A stretch of DNA of 64,000 bases from TMED8 sp038125725 (GTDB lineage: Bacteria > Pseudomonadota > Alphaproteobacteria > Rhodospirillales > Casp-alpha2), in assembly GCA_038125725.1 (NCBI GenBank), contig JAYPEK010000004.1, forward strand, positions 79,722 through 143,721, read 5' to 3'. Position numbers and translations under genes: made by a program. How positions within the stretch are numbered: position 1 is the stretch's first letter; the number at the start of each line of letters is the position of its first letter. The notes under the pieces are model-generated. The model worked only from the letters and a program-made list of their open reading frames with translations. It searched no databases and was not told the DNA's origin. Shown one piece after another: positions 17,162 through 25,798 of this stretch.

Positions 17162-18732
17162 TCGCTGATCGTCTGAGGCTCCGACAAAGCAAAGCCAAGC
17201 TGGAAACGCCCCCAGTGGTCGACCACCGTCTTGCGCTCATGGCGGTTCTTCCGGTTGATTTCCTTGTCCTTGTAGAACGAGTCGTTCGGGTGATCGGTGG
17301 TCGACACCTCTTCGAAAACAACGCCGTTTTCCGACCAGAAGCTGTGCCAGACACCGGGCTGCACCAGCAGCGTCTCACCGGGAGCGAGGTGGCGAACATG
17401 GCCATCGACACTTACCGAAAGATCGCCATAAAGCACCTGGAAGGTCTCTTCTTTCTGCTTGTGGAAATGCGCCGGGTGGCGCTGTCCCGGAAGCTGAACG
17501 AGGATCTTCTTGCAGTATTCCCGATTGATGCAGTTGATCAGAACCGCGCCGGTTTCTCTAAAATTCTCAATCCCGTAGTGATGCGAATATTCAACAGTGA
17601 ACTCGCTGTTCAGAATGACGTTCGCCGAATTCAACAAGGCCTTCACTTCATGAACCGCATGCTTGATCGTCAAGATGTCGGGGTCTTCCGGAACAGATAT
17701 TTTGTCGGCGGCCAGGGGCTCGTTCGGCTTAAACGCGGCTTTGGCGACAATGCCGTCCCGCCATTGGCCGCTGGAAATCTGGCCTTCCACAAACGGCATG
17801 GCGAAGTAGATCTGGTCGCGGGTGACCGTTGCCCCTTTCTTGATCGCTTTCTTCGCGAAAACGCCGCGCCGCAGGGAGTCCATTGAGCTGCGTTCCACCT
17901 CGGAAACGAAAGGGCGGTCATCCGACCCGCAAAGCGCCTTGGCTTTCTGATAGCCCGCAAGCCAAGCGCCGATCTGTTCCGGTGTCGAGGAATAGGCGTT
18001 CAGTTTGATTTCATCGGTGGCGAAACCGACATGCCGCTCGAACATTCCCGCGCCTTTCGCCACGGCGATTTGAACCGGAACGGTGTCGTTCGGGTCTTCA
18101 TGCGTCGACCATCCGATCACTTTCGTCGGATAGCGATGCCGCAGCATGGAAATCTGCGACAAGTTACACATCTCGTCCGGTGTCGGATAGATGCCGACGC
18201 AATGCATGATGGCGAAATCGACGCCGCGGTGATCGAAGTGACTGACGATATCGTCGATTTCCCGAACGGTGGTGCCGCCGGTCGAAAACACGACGGGCAA
18301 ACCTGCATCGGAGACTTTTTCCAAGAGCGGCCAATCCGTGGCGGAGCAACTGGCAACCTTGATCAGATCGAAACCCATATCGGCGATGATATCGACGGAT
18401 TCCTCATCGAACGGCGTACACATCGTCAGCAACCCGGCATCGCGGACAGCGTCCATCAAAACCTGATAATCCTTGCGCTCCAGGCGGGTCGAAAGGAAGC
18501 GCTCGATATGCATCGCCTTGCTTCCGGCCTGATGGTCGGGATGGATAAAGGTATCGAGTTGCCGGAACTGAAACTTCAACGCGCCTTTAATTCCGTGCTT
18601 CCTCGCCTGCTCGCCGATGCCCTGAATGATCTTAAGACCGTGTTCAACGCTGCCCTGATGATTGTTGGCCATATCGAAGACGAATAGGCCGTCAAAATTG
18701 AAAACCTGCTCTGAGTTTTCCTTGCCGTTCAT
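17158..18732 (-). CDS. NeuB-type synthase with SAF domain fused to a C-terminal cupin
   Basis: 524 residues, well above the 340-360 usual for NeuB. Residues 1-275 are the PEP-condensing TIM barrel: FVFDMANNHQGSVEHGLKII, GALKFQFRQ, MCTPFDEESVDII, DLIKVASCSATDWPLL, FSTGGTTVREI. A SAF (antifreeze-like) segment follows near 280-350 (RRGVFAKKAIKKGATVTRDQI). Residues 390-500 form a cupin with HPAHFHKQKEETFQVLYG and PGVWHSFWSENGVVFEE carrying the metal-binding His/Glu set. A strong ribosome site (GAGGAAATT before ATG) marks the start. It may make a nonulosonic acid and isomerise or epimerise it, or bind its product through the cupin. Confidence 0.85.
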   Translation of the reverse strand: MNGKENSEQVFNFDGLFVFDMANNHQGSVEHGLKIIQGIGEQARKHGIKGALKFQFRQLDTFIHPDHQAGSKAMHIERFLSTRLERKDYQVLMDAVRDAGLLTMCTPFDEESVDIIADMGFDLIKVASCSATDWPLLEKVSDAGLPVVFSTGGTTVREIDDIVSHFDHRGVDFAIMHCVGIYPTPDEMCNLSQISMLRHRYPTKVIGWSTHEDPNDTVPVQIAVAKGAGMFERHVGFATDEIKLNAYSSTPEQIGAWLAGYQKAKALCGSDDRPFVSEVERSSMDSLRRGVFAKKAIKKGATVTRDQIYFAMPFVEGQISSGQWRDGIVAKAAFKPNEPLAADKISVPEDPDILTIKHAVHEVKALLNSANVILNSEFTVEYSHHYGIENFRETGAVLINCINREYCKKILVQLPGQRHPAHFHKQKEETFQVLYGDLSVSVDGHVRHLAPGETLLVQPGVWHSFWSENGVVFEEVSTTDHPNDSFYKDKEINRKNRHERKTVVDHWGRFQLGFALSEPQTISE

Positions 18733-18830
18733 AATTTCCTCGGGTCTCTCAAAGTGTCGAAATCAGCTTGGCGTGAAGTCTTACAAGAAATGCAATGACA
18801 AGCCGCATGGGTGGATGGTGTACGGGGTTC

Positions 18831-19886
18831 TCAGTAGTCGACCTTAACCGTGGCCTTTTGAATTACAGAATCATGCGCGGCTTTCACAACCGCCATCGTG
18901 TCGGCCCCCCTCTGCAAGGAGATAGGTGATGCCTGATCAGAGTCCAAGTACTCTTCGATATGCTTCAGCTCTCGGATGAAATCATCGGGCCGGGTCTTTT
19001 CAATCATCAATTGGCTGGCCTCAGCGCCGGAAAAAGCTGAGGTGACGGCGTCAAATCCCGGTTTGATTCCGCATTGCCATTCGACGAATCCGTCTTCCAG
19101 TTGAATGCGTGCCCACTTGCGGGGCGGATTGGTGACCACATCCTGAACGATCCTGCCGATAAGCCCGGTTTCGGTGACAACCTGCATCAGGCAAATCCGG
19201 TCATAATCAACCTTGTCGTCACGGACGAAGTCCATCTGTGCGTTGATTTCCATAATCCGCCCGGCACCGACGCTATGGGCGAAATGTTGCCACAGGTTAA
19301 TGGCGTGAGAGTGTTCGCCGCTGGCACCGCCGCCACGCTGATAAAACCCCAAATAACTGTCGTGCGGGCCATCGAGCCACGGGTGGGCACCGAAGATTCC
19401 GCCCCAATGTTCACGGAACTCAACATCGATCGTCACCGCCGTTTGGTCGGCTTGTGCACTGACCAATTCCGTAACCCGTTCGCTGGCCTCGCCGACGACA
19501 TGGTCGTAGCCCACGAACACCTTGATTCCGGCGTTTTTCGCGGCTTCGGAAAATTCCGCCAGGAGGTTAAGGTCCGGCCCGCAAATCGGTTTTTCGATCA
19601 GAATAGCCTTTGGGTGCTCATCGATCGCCTCAAGTGCAATCGGCAGATGGACATCCGGCGGGGTGCCAATGGCGATGATGTCATAACCGCCCGAAGGGGC
19701 TTCGTCGGCATGATACAGCCCGATGGACTCATCCCACGCACCGTAGCGTTCCGGATAAATCGAGTTCTGGGTGCGCTCCAGTGCGTTTTCGTCGACGTCG
19801 CAGATATCCACGTGCCATGACAGGGTGCGCGCCGCATGGCTCAGGTGATTGCCAATGGAACCGGCGCCGAAAACTTTAAATCTCAA
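18831..19886 (-). CDS. Gfo/Idh/MocA family oxidoreductase
   Basis: 351 residues from a TTG start at 19886, backed by a perfect GGAGG eight bases upstream. FKVFGAGSIGNHLSHAA is the Rossmann motif with intact GxGxxG-type glycines, IIAIGTPPDVHLPIAL and AILIEKPICGP (EKP) follow. The C-terminal half has HWGGIFGAHPWLDGPHDSYLG and EHSHAINLW, where the His pair is likely catalytic. It is probably a sugar or nucleotide-sugar dehydrogenase. It sits 98 bases upstream of the NeuB-cupin start. Confidence 0.85.
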   Translation of the reverse strand: MRFKVFGAGSIGNHLSHAARTLSWHVDICDVDENALERTQNSIYPERYGAWDESIGLYHADEAPSGGYDIIAIGTPPDVHLPIALEAIDEHPKAILIEKPICGPDLNLLAEFSEAAKNAGIKVFVGYDHVVGEASERVTELVSAQADQTAVTIDVEFREHWGGIFGAHPWLDGPHDSYLGFYQRGGGASGEHSHAINLWQHFAHSVGAGRIMEINAQMDFVRDDKVDYDRICLMQVVTETGLIGRIVQDVVTNPPRKWARIQLEDGFVEWQCGIKPGFDAVTSAFSGAEASQLMIEKTRPDDFIRELKHIEEYLDSDQASPISLQRGADTMAVVKAAHDSVIQKATVKVDY

Positions 19887-19915
19887 AATTCGTTCCTCCG
19901 AAACAACTGCAAAAG

Positions 19916-21232
19916 CTATCGATACTTCTGCTCGTTTTGATTTCCGATGATCACATCGTAGTAGCCTTGCAAAACATCGACAGGGTTGTGCCCCCCATGA
20001 ACCACTGTTTGCAAGAATTTATCCCGCGCCGGACCGCTCAGCCCGTCCATTTTCTCCGTCCGCAGCCGACCTGCGGCTTCAATCAGCTCCGCATCCGAGT
20101 TGACGCATATGGTTACGCCCGGATCGTCGAAGGCCGTCGCGTTGGTATGCAGGTATCGGGGATTGATGACGGGTTTGCCTTTGACAATCGGCTCGATGGC
20201 GATGCTCGAGGCGAAGTTGATCACCGCGTCGGACCAGTTCATCAAGGAGGTCGATGAGACTTCCGCACCGATGACTTCCGCGTTCGCTCGTTCGGCGATT
20301 TTTGCCCGCAGATCCTTGGGAAGTGCGCCCAGGTCGCTTCGCGGGTGATCCTTGACGATCAGGTATATCCAATCTTGCTCATACAGGCGCTGAATGGCCG
20401 CCAACGTCGCGTCTTGGTCGATGTTGTAAATCCATTGCTGGAGAATGAACACCAGTTTGGTCTTGCCCGCGCAGTCATGCTTCGGTTGAAACGGGGGATA
20501 GAGCGTATCGTGGATTGCCAGCCATTCCTGGCAGTATCTTGGACTGCCGATGACGCGGCACATGTCGGGGTCCATCCCCAGCTTGAACTGCGCATCACGG
20601 TGTATGGGGTTTTGGAAAATATAGGCGTCGTAGGCATTGTAGTCCTGGCGCGGCTTCTCTCCGCGCTGGACTGCCTCCGCCACCGTCTTATTGACCTCGA
20701 CGTTCAGAAAGATATTGGCGCCCTGCGGTACGGTTGCCGTGCGCAGGCCAAGACGATGAGCGGCGAGCAGGCATTCGGTGCGGTTGCGCGCGCCCAAGCC
20801 TCCCCATTCGAAGACGCAGACCCCGGCGCCCAATCGCCGGATGCCGGCCTCGGCCATCTTGACGGTCAGGCCTGTCTCGCGCAGAAACTTCCTCAAGAGC
20901 CGCCTGACTAGGCCGAAAGTCATTCCGTTCTTTTGCCGGAACAGCCAGCCGGCGCCCGGAACCGGGATCAGGTCGGTCACGTATTGAATGGCAAATCCGG
21001 GATAGGACTTCAGCAGCGCGAACCTTTGATCGTTATCATGCGCAAGCTGCGGGTCGAGCAGGACGGTCGTGACCTTGTGGCCGCGCTCGAGGAATTTCCA
21101 CATGATCGGCGTGGACTGATCGATGTCGTTGAAGTGATACAGAAAAAACGCGACGTGCTTGGGCCGGTCGGCGCTCGATGCCGTCGGGCCGTTCTTGCCG
21201 CCGTATTCGCGGTCGCTGGCAAAATCATTCAT
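19916..21232 (-). CDS. Capsule-synthesis-like putative glycosyltransferase
   Basis: 438 residues from ATG at 21232 (8-base overlap with the upstream stop, ATGAATGA); an extension to 21274 is open but has no support. The fold looks GT-B: HVAFFLYHFNDIDQSTPIMW at the N-terminus, then TATVPQGANIFLN, VFILQQWIYNIDQDATL, LIVKDHPRSDLGALP near 300, and SSTSLMNWSDAVINFASSIAIEP, which is the donor-side loop of capsule/Kdo-transferase-like proteins. It is in the same broad class as the gene at 12029. The acceptor and donor are unknown. Confidence 0.65.
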   Translation of the reverse strand: MNDFASDREYGGKNGPTASSADRPKHVAFFLYHFNDIDQSTPIMWKFLERGHKVTTVLLDPQLAHDNDQRFALLKSYPGFAIQYVTDLIPVPGAGWLFRQKNGMTFGLVRRLLRKFLRETGLTVKMAEAGIRRLGAGVCVFEWGGLGARNRTECLLAAHRLGLRTATVPQGANIFLNVEVNKTVAEAVQRGEKPRQDYNAYDAYIFQNPIHRDAQFKLGMDPDMCRVIGSPRYCQEWLAIHDTLYPPFQPKHDCAGKTKLVFILQQWIYNIDQDATLAAIQRLYEQDWIYLIVKDHPRSDLGALPKDLRAKIAERANAEVIGAEVSSTSLMNWSDAVINFASSIAIEPIVKGKPVINPRYLHTNATAFDDPGVTICVNSDAELIEAAGRLRTEKMDGLSGPARDKFLQTVVHGGHNPVDVLQGYYDVIIGNQNEQKYR

Positions 21233-22178
21233 CGGGGGCGCCCCCGACGGGAACCTTCGCCGAGGCCAGGCCATCGATGGCCGCGCGCCCCATGGCCAAG
21301 ATGGCTTCTTCCGAGCTGCCCCCGATATGCGGGGTGACGATGAGGTTGCTCAGTTGCAGAAGCTCTTCGTCCTCGGGCGGCTCGATGGTGAAAACATCGA
21401 ATGCCGCGCCGGCAAGCTCGCCTGACAAGAGGCGCTGCTTCAGTGCCGCCTCGTCAACCAATCCGCCGCGGGCGGCGTTGATCAGAAACGAGCCGGGCTT
21501 CATGGCCTCGAGCTGCGGTTGCCCGATGATGTTCCGGGTGGAATCATCAAGCGGCAGGTGCAGGGAAACGATATCGGCGGAAGCCAATAGGGTTGGCAGG
21601 TCCACGGGACGGATGTCCAATTCGGAATAGAAGTCGCTGAAATCCAGAATATCGTGCGCAATGACCGTGGTGCCGAACGCCTTCAACAGCTTGGCCAGGT
21701 CCTTGCCGATATGGCCGCAACCGACGATTCCGAAGGTGCAGTCGGAAAGCTGACGGCCCATGACCTGGCGCCATTCGCCATTCGCCAGATCGACCTGCGT
21801 TTCCGGCAGTCGGCGTAACATGGAAACCGAAAGCGCGATCACCAGTTCGCTGACCGAGCGCTTGTTGACGCCCCCTTTCCAGCCAAACCGGATCCCCATG
21901 TCCTGAAGCGCGACCAGGTCGACCTTGTCGTAACCGACGCCGTATTTGCTAAGAACGCGCAAGTTCGGCAACCGCGACAGGGTTTTCCGGTCCATGGTTT
22001 CCAGCGCGACGATCGCGCCATCGTGACCCTGCAGGAACTCGATCAGGGCGTCACCGGCAAGGCTGACCCCTGCATCGTTAAAGGTCACGGCGGCATATCT
22101 CGCCAACAACTCGTCGCGCAAGACGGAATGGCGAGAGAACGACCTGGAGGTTACGGCGATGCGGGACGGTAGGTTCAT
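21225..22178 (-). CDS. D-isomer-specific 2-hydroxyacid dehydrogenase
   Basis: 317 residues. The NAD-binding core has FGIVGCGHIGKDLAKLLKAFG near 150-170; SFLINAARGGLVDEAALKQRL holds the catalytic-Arg/Asp region and VTPHIGGSSEEA the catalytic histidine loop. The outer domain starts with the N-terminal RIAVTSRSF. It resembles phosphoglycerate-dehydrogenase-like enzymes that act on 2-keto or 2-hydroxy acids. It overlaps the cyclase-like gene upstream by 4 bases and the transferase downstream by 8, so it likely acts in the same sub-pathway, perhaps on a 2-keto acid made there. Confidence 0.87.
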   Translation of the reverse strand: MNLPSRIAVTSRSFSRHSVLRDELLARYAAVTFNDAGVSLAGDALIEFLQGHDGAIVALETMDRKTLSRLPNLRVLSKYGVGYDKVDLVALQDMGIRFGWKGGVNKRSVSELVIALSVSMLRRLPETQVDLANGEWRQVMGRQLSDCTFGIVGCGHIGKDLAKLLKAFGTTVIAHDILDFSDFYSELDIRPVDLPTLLASADIVSLHLPLDDSTRNIIGQPQLEAMKPGSFLINAARGGLVDEAALKQRLLSGELAGAAFDVFTIEPPEDEELLQLSNLIVTPHIGGSSEEAILAMGRAAIDGLASAKVPVGGAPDE

Positions 22179-23248
22179 ATCGTGCGCGCGGTTTCCAGAT
22201 ACTCAGAGAACACGGCTTTCAAGGCGTCGGAAAAATCGTATTGGTCTTTGCTCACGCGCCGGTCCTTCCCCGGCAGGATCAGGCTCAACTGCTGGCCGAT
22301 GTTCTTTTTGTCTTTGCTGATTGCGGAGAGGAAAGCGTCAAAGGGGACGGGATGCGCCGCGTAGGCGGCGTAGTTCTTCCGCAGCACGTCGCGGCTGGCC
22401 AGGTAGTGCTGTTCATCGCATCGGCCAATCTTGGCGGCAACAAAGTTGGCCATGTCCATGCCGATCGTCACCGCGATGCCGTGCGGAATTTGGAAATCGG
22501 TTGCCGCCTCGATGGCATGTCCGAAGCTGTGCCCATAGTTGAAGATATTTCGAATGCCCTGATCGAACTCGTCGACCTCGATGTATTCCTTTTTGATTTC
22601 CAGCGACGCCCTTATGTAGCCGCGCATGCATGAGGGATCGGCAAACAGGTGATCATAGTCGCCGGCGATCTGCTGAAAGGCTTCCGGTCCCTTGATGGCA
22701 TGGACCTTCAGCATTTCGCCGACGCCGGATCTCACGTCGCGGTTTTCCAGGGTCGCCAAAAAGCTTTCCGAGATGAAGATGTCTCGGGGCGGCGTGAACG
22801 TGCCGAGAATATTCTTGGCGTCGCCGCTGTTGATCGAGCTTTTCGAACCGATACAGGAATCGGCTTGCGAAAGAAGCGTGGTCGGGAAGAACTCCCAATC
22901 GACGCCCCGCAGCATGGTTGCCGCTAGAAAACAGGTGATGTCTTGGATGATCCCGCCGCCGACGGCGATGATCCGGTGATCGCGGCGCAGCTTCCGTTTG
23001 ACCAGATGGTCGACATAAGCCGGAAATTTATCCAGTGACTTGTTTGGCTCCGTGGCCTCGATGCTCAATACGGAAGGGTAGTCGCCGATTCCAGAGAGCT
23101 GCGCTGAATAGAGGTCCTGCACGCGTTGGTCGATGATGAGGTGGGCGCGGCCGTCCAGGCGTTCGCTGAGGACCGCAAACGGATCATCGACGAAACGCGC
23201 CGTATAGCTTCCTTTATGCGACTTGATCGTCAAGTCCTGGTCAAACAC
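22175..23248 (-). CDS. AroB-like sugar-phosphate cyclase / dehydroquinate-synthase family
   Basis: 357 residues from GTG at 23248: GGAGG lies eight bases upstream and the start overlaps the SDR stop by 8 bases (GTGTTTGA). A longer frame to 23398 reads as antisense of the SDR gene. IIAVGGGIIQDITCFLAATMLRG is the NAD site; FFPTTLLSQADSCIGSKSSIN replaces the usual VGGKTGIN of dehydroquinate synthase. GVGEMLK, FNYGHSFGHAIE and PHGIAVTIGMDM keep the Glu/His/His metal ligands. It is thus a paralogue with an altered substrate loop, possibly acting on a different sugar phosphate to give a carbocycle; the product cannot be named from sequence. Confidence 0.83.
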   Translation of the reverse strand: MFDQDLTIKSHKGSYTARFVDDPFAVLSERLDGRAHLIIDQRVQDLYSAQLSGIGDYPSVLSIEATEPNKSLDKFPAYVDHLVKRKLRRDHRIIAVGGGIIQDITCFLAATMLRGVDWEFFPTTLLSQADSCIGSKSSINSGDAKNILGTFTPPRDIFISESFLATLENRDVRSGVGEMLKVHAIKGPEAFQQIAGDYDHLFADPSCMRGYIRASLEIKKEYIEVDEFDQGIRNIFNYGHSFGHAIEAATDFQIPHGIAVTIGMDMANFVAAKIGRCDEQHYLASRDVLRKNYAAYAAHPVPFDAFLSAISKDKKNIGQQLSLILPGKDRRVSKDQYDFSDALKAVFSEYLETARTI

Positions 23249-23960
23249 GGGTGAAGCCTCCGTCGATGGCGATGTTCTGGCCGCTGATATAGGTGTTTTC
23301 GGGGCTCGCCAGCCAGGCGACGAATGCTGCGATTTCCGCAGTCGATCCCAGCCGTTTCGCCGGAACCTGCTCACGCAGAGTGGCGATACCGTTTTCACCC
23401 AATACCTGGCGGGTCAGGTCGGTGTCGATGAAACCCGGCGCGATCGAATTGGCGAGAATGCCGAACGCCGCATACTCCGCCGCAAGCGCCGTGGTCATGC
23501 CGTCGAGGGCGAACTTGCTCGCGGAATACGGGGCCCGATAGGCCTTGCTGATTTTTCCCCAGATCGACGAGATGTTGACGATGCGTCCCCAGCCCCGCTC
23601 TTTCATCGCCGGCAAGGCCGCCTGACAGATCATCATCGGCGCCGTTACGTTGACGCGTTGGATCGATTCAAAGTCCGTCAGATCGATCTCTTCGAACGAG
23701 CTGATCTTGTTGATTCCTGCGTTGTTGACGACGATATCGGGCCGGATGTCCGCGACCTGCTCGGCAAAGTGGACAATTTGCTCCCGCTCCAGAAAGTTGG
23801 CGGCAAGATAGGCGCAACCGTCTGGCGCTTGTCCGTCGGCCTGGGTTCCCGTGACGGTGACGTCCGCGCCATCCGAACGAAGGCGCTCGGCGATTGCCAG
23901 TCCGATGCCGCGTGTACCGCCGGTCACCAGCGCTGTTTTGCCATCTATTGGTTTTGCCAT
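23241..23960 (-). CDS. Short-chain dehydrogenase/reductase
   Basis: 239 residues from ATG at 23960 (a TTG at 23972 is the alternative; neither has a strong ribosome site). TALVTGGTRGIGLAIAERL is the NAD(P) motif, IVVNNAGINKISSFEE the structural NNAG, IVNISSIWGKISKAYRAPYSASK holds the catalytic Ser and the YxxxK. The C-terminus IAPGFIDTDLTRQ and ASPENTYISGQNIAIDGGF match classical SDRs of the FabG type. It would reduce or oxidise a keto/hydroxy group of the sub-pathway that includes the AroB-like enzyme, whose start it overlaps by 8 bases. Confidence 0.88.
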   Translation of the reverse strand: MAKPIDGKTALVTGGTRGIGLAIAERLRSDGADVTVTGTQADGQAPDGCAYLAANFLEREQIVHFAEQVADIRPDIVVNNAGINKISSFEEIDLTDFESIQRVNVTAPMMICQAALPAMKERGWGRIVNISSIWGKISKAYRAPYSASKFALDGMTTALAAEYAAFGILANSIAPGFIDTDLTRQVLGENGIATLREQVPAKRLGSTAEIAAFVAWLASPENTYISGQNIAIDGGFTRV

Positions 23961-23978
23961 ATCAATTTTCAAGCCGGC

Positions 23979-25022
23979 TCAGGATGGGATTTCATCGGTT
24001 AGATCATAACGGGCGGCCCATTCAGGGTCGGCGCAATATATGCGATAGACCAGATGCATGGTCTTGAGCGCCTCCGCGGACGTGCCGTGCTCGGGGGGGC
24101 GCCCGGATCGAATGGCCTGGCAAAAGACATCGATCTCGTCGGCCCAGGACGGATCGTGGTTATAGCTCGTTGTCTGTTCCTTCGGATCGCCCTCGTCGTT
24201 TTCCGTCTTCCAGGCCAGCGTCAGCGTTTCGGTCCCGTAGCTTTTCGAGCCGGTGAGAAAGCCGCTTAGAATGATGGTTCCGCCCTCGCAGGAAATTTCC
24301 AATTGGAAGCGGTGGCGCCATTGCGTCGCGGATGAATGCAACATGGCGACGACGCCATCGCGGGATCGTAGGATGGCGTAGGCGTTGTCTTCCACATCAT
24401 GGTGCCAATAGGCGTTGGAGATAAAGCTGTGCACCTCGTCGAACTCGCCGGCGAACAGCCGGATTAGGTCGACCATGTGGATGCCTTGATCCAGCAAGAT
24501 GCCGCCGCCGGCGAACTTCCGCTGCGTGCGCCACGTGGAGGCAAAGTTGATGATCTTTGACTTTCCGTACACGCCGCGCAGATTGATGATCTTGCCGAGC
24601 TCTCCAGAGCGAACAATCTGCAGGGCGTCGCGGACGGAATCGTGGTAGCGGTGGTTGAACCCGTACATCAGCATCTGATCGGGGTGGCGTTTTTCGCAAG
24701 CGATCACGTCGCCGATATCCTTGAGGTCGCGTCCTGGCGGTTTTTCGCAAAAGACATGCAGTCCCGCCTCTAGCCCGGCAATGGTGACCTCGGCGGCGAC
24801 GTCGTTGGATAGGCAAACAAACAACGCATCCAGTTCGCAAGCGAGCAATTCGCGGAAATTACTGAAAAACCGGACGCCATCCTCAAACGTACCGGGCGCA
24901 GCGAACTTCCGGTCGCAAACGGCAATCGTTTCCATTGCCGGGTGCTGGTCGATGAATTCGCGGCGGCGGGTGCCGACCACGCCGTATCCGGCGATGCCGA
25001 TGCGTAATTTCGGTGCAGTCAT
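23979..25022 (-). CDS. Gfo/Idh/MocA family oxidoreductase
   Basis: 347 residues. LRIGIAGYGVVGTRRREFI is the Rossmann motif; LFVCLSNDVAAEVTIAGLEAG and HVFCEKPPGRDLKDIGDVI (EKP) follow; GGGILLDQGIHMVDLIRLF near 172-190 has the catalytic Asp/His pair. It overlaps the cytidylyltransferase gene upstream by 4 bases and lies close to the SDR gene. It is the most canonical of the three Gfo/Idh/MocA enzymes and probably acts on a sugar or inositol-like ring. Confidence 0.88.
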   Translation of the reverse strand: MTAPKLRIGIAGYGVVGTRRREFIDQHPAMETIAVCDRKFAAPGTFEDGVRFFSNFRELLACELDALFVCLSNDVAAEVTIAGLEAGLHVFCEKPPGRDLKDIGDVIACEKRHPDQMLMYGFNHRYHDSVRDALQIVRSGELGKIINLRGVYGKSKIINFASTWRTQRKFAGGGILLDQGIHMVDLIRLFAGEFDEVHSFISNAYWHHDVEDNAYAILRSRDGVVAMLHSSATQWRHRFQLEISCEGGTIILSGFLTGSKSYGTETLTLAWKTENDEGDPKEQTTSYNHDPSWADEIDVFCQAIRSGRPPEHGTSAEALKTMHLVYRIYCADPEWAARYDLTDEIPS

Positions 25023-25798
25023 GGGTTTAGATATTTCGCGGTGATCGGATCGGTGGCGAGAACGGCCTCGGCGCGCTGCAGGTCGGCCGGCGTGTCCACG
25101 CCAATGGTCTCGGTGTCGGTGGGGATAAGTTGAATCTGATAGCCATGCTCGATGACCCGCATCATGTCACAGGACTCGATCTTCTCGAGCGGCGTCGGCG
25201 CAAGCTCGCTGAAGGTTTGTAGAAACGGTGCGCGAAAACCGATGACACCCGTCTGCTGATAGGCCGGCATGTCCCGAATGTCGAGCCCGGCTCGCGCCAC
25301 GCTTGGAATCGGAGCTCTTGAAAAATACAAGGCCGTGCCATCCGGTCGGCTGACGACCTTTACCGTGTTTGGGTCTTCAAGATCGGCCAGCAAATAAATC
25401 CGCGAAACCAGGTTCACCACATCGCTGGCCGCGGTTTTGTGGGCGGTGATGATTTCGGAAACCATTTGCGGAGACACCAGAACCTCATCGCCCTGCACCA
25501 TGAGAAGCAAATCGTCGTCATCAAGCTCGAGCCCCAGATTGACGATTGCCTCTGACACGCGGTCGGTGCAGCGCTCGTGCCTGTCCGCCGTCATGACCGC
25601 CTTGCCGCCGGCCGTCTCCACACATTCGAAGATTTCATCGTCACAAGTAGCGACGTAGACCTCATCCAGCCCGTCCGCCAGCCGGCACCGGAAAAACACA
25701 TGCAGGATCAGCGGAAGCTCGAGCAAAAGGGCCAGCGGTTTTCCGGGAAACCGGCTGGAGCCCATTCGCGCGGGGATGATGCAGATGTTCTTACCCAT
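25019..25798 (-). CDS. KdsB-type cytidylyltransferase (first of two)
   Basis: 259 residues from ATG at 25798, which overlaps the aldolase stop by 8 bases (ATGGGTAA); an upstream extension to 25834 is open. ICIIPARMGSSRFPGKPLA is the CTP loop and LLLMVQGDEVLVSPQMV near 107-123 the metal/substrate block of CMP-Kdo synthetases, where VQGDE is the key motif. YFSRAPIPSV and QQTGVIGFRAPFL also fit KdsB. It should charge a Kdo-like eight-carbon or related acid with CMP. With the second KdsB-type enzyme at 27253 it brackets an aldolase and a phosphatase. Confidence 0.85.
   Translation of the reverse strand: MGKNICIIPARMGSSRFPGKPLALLLELPLILHVFFRCRLADGLDEVYVATCDDEIFECVETAGGKAVMTADRHERCTDRVSEAIVNLGLELDDDDLLLMVQGDEVLVSPQMVSEIITAHKTAASDVVNLVSRIYLLADLEDPNTVKVVSRPDGTALYFSRAPIPSVARAGLDIRDMPAYQQTGVIGFRAPFLQTFSELAPTPLEKIESCDMMRVIEHGYQIQLIPTDTETIGVDTPADLQRAEAVLATDPITAKYLNP

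Noticed and set aside
23249..23398. Extension of the AroB-like gene to an upstream ATG
   Set aside because: It is inside the SDR gene; the GTG at 23248 has a perfect GGAGG ahead.
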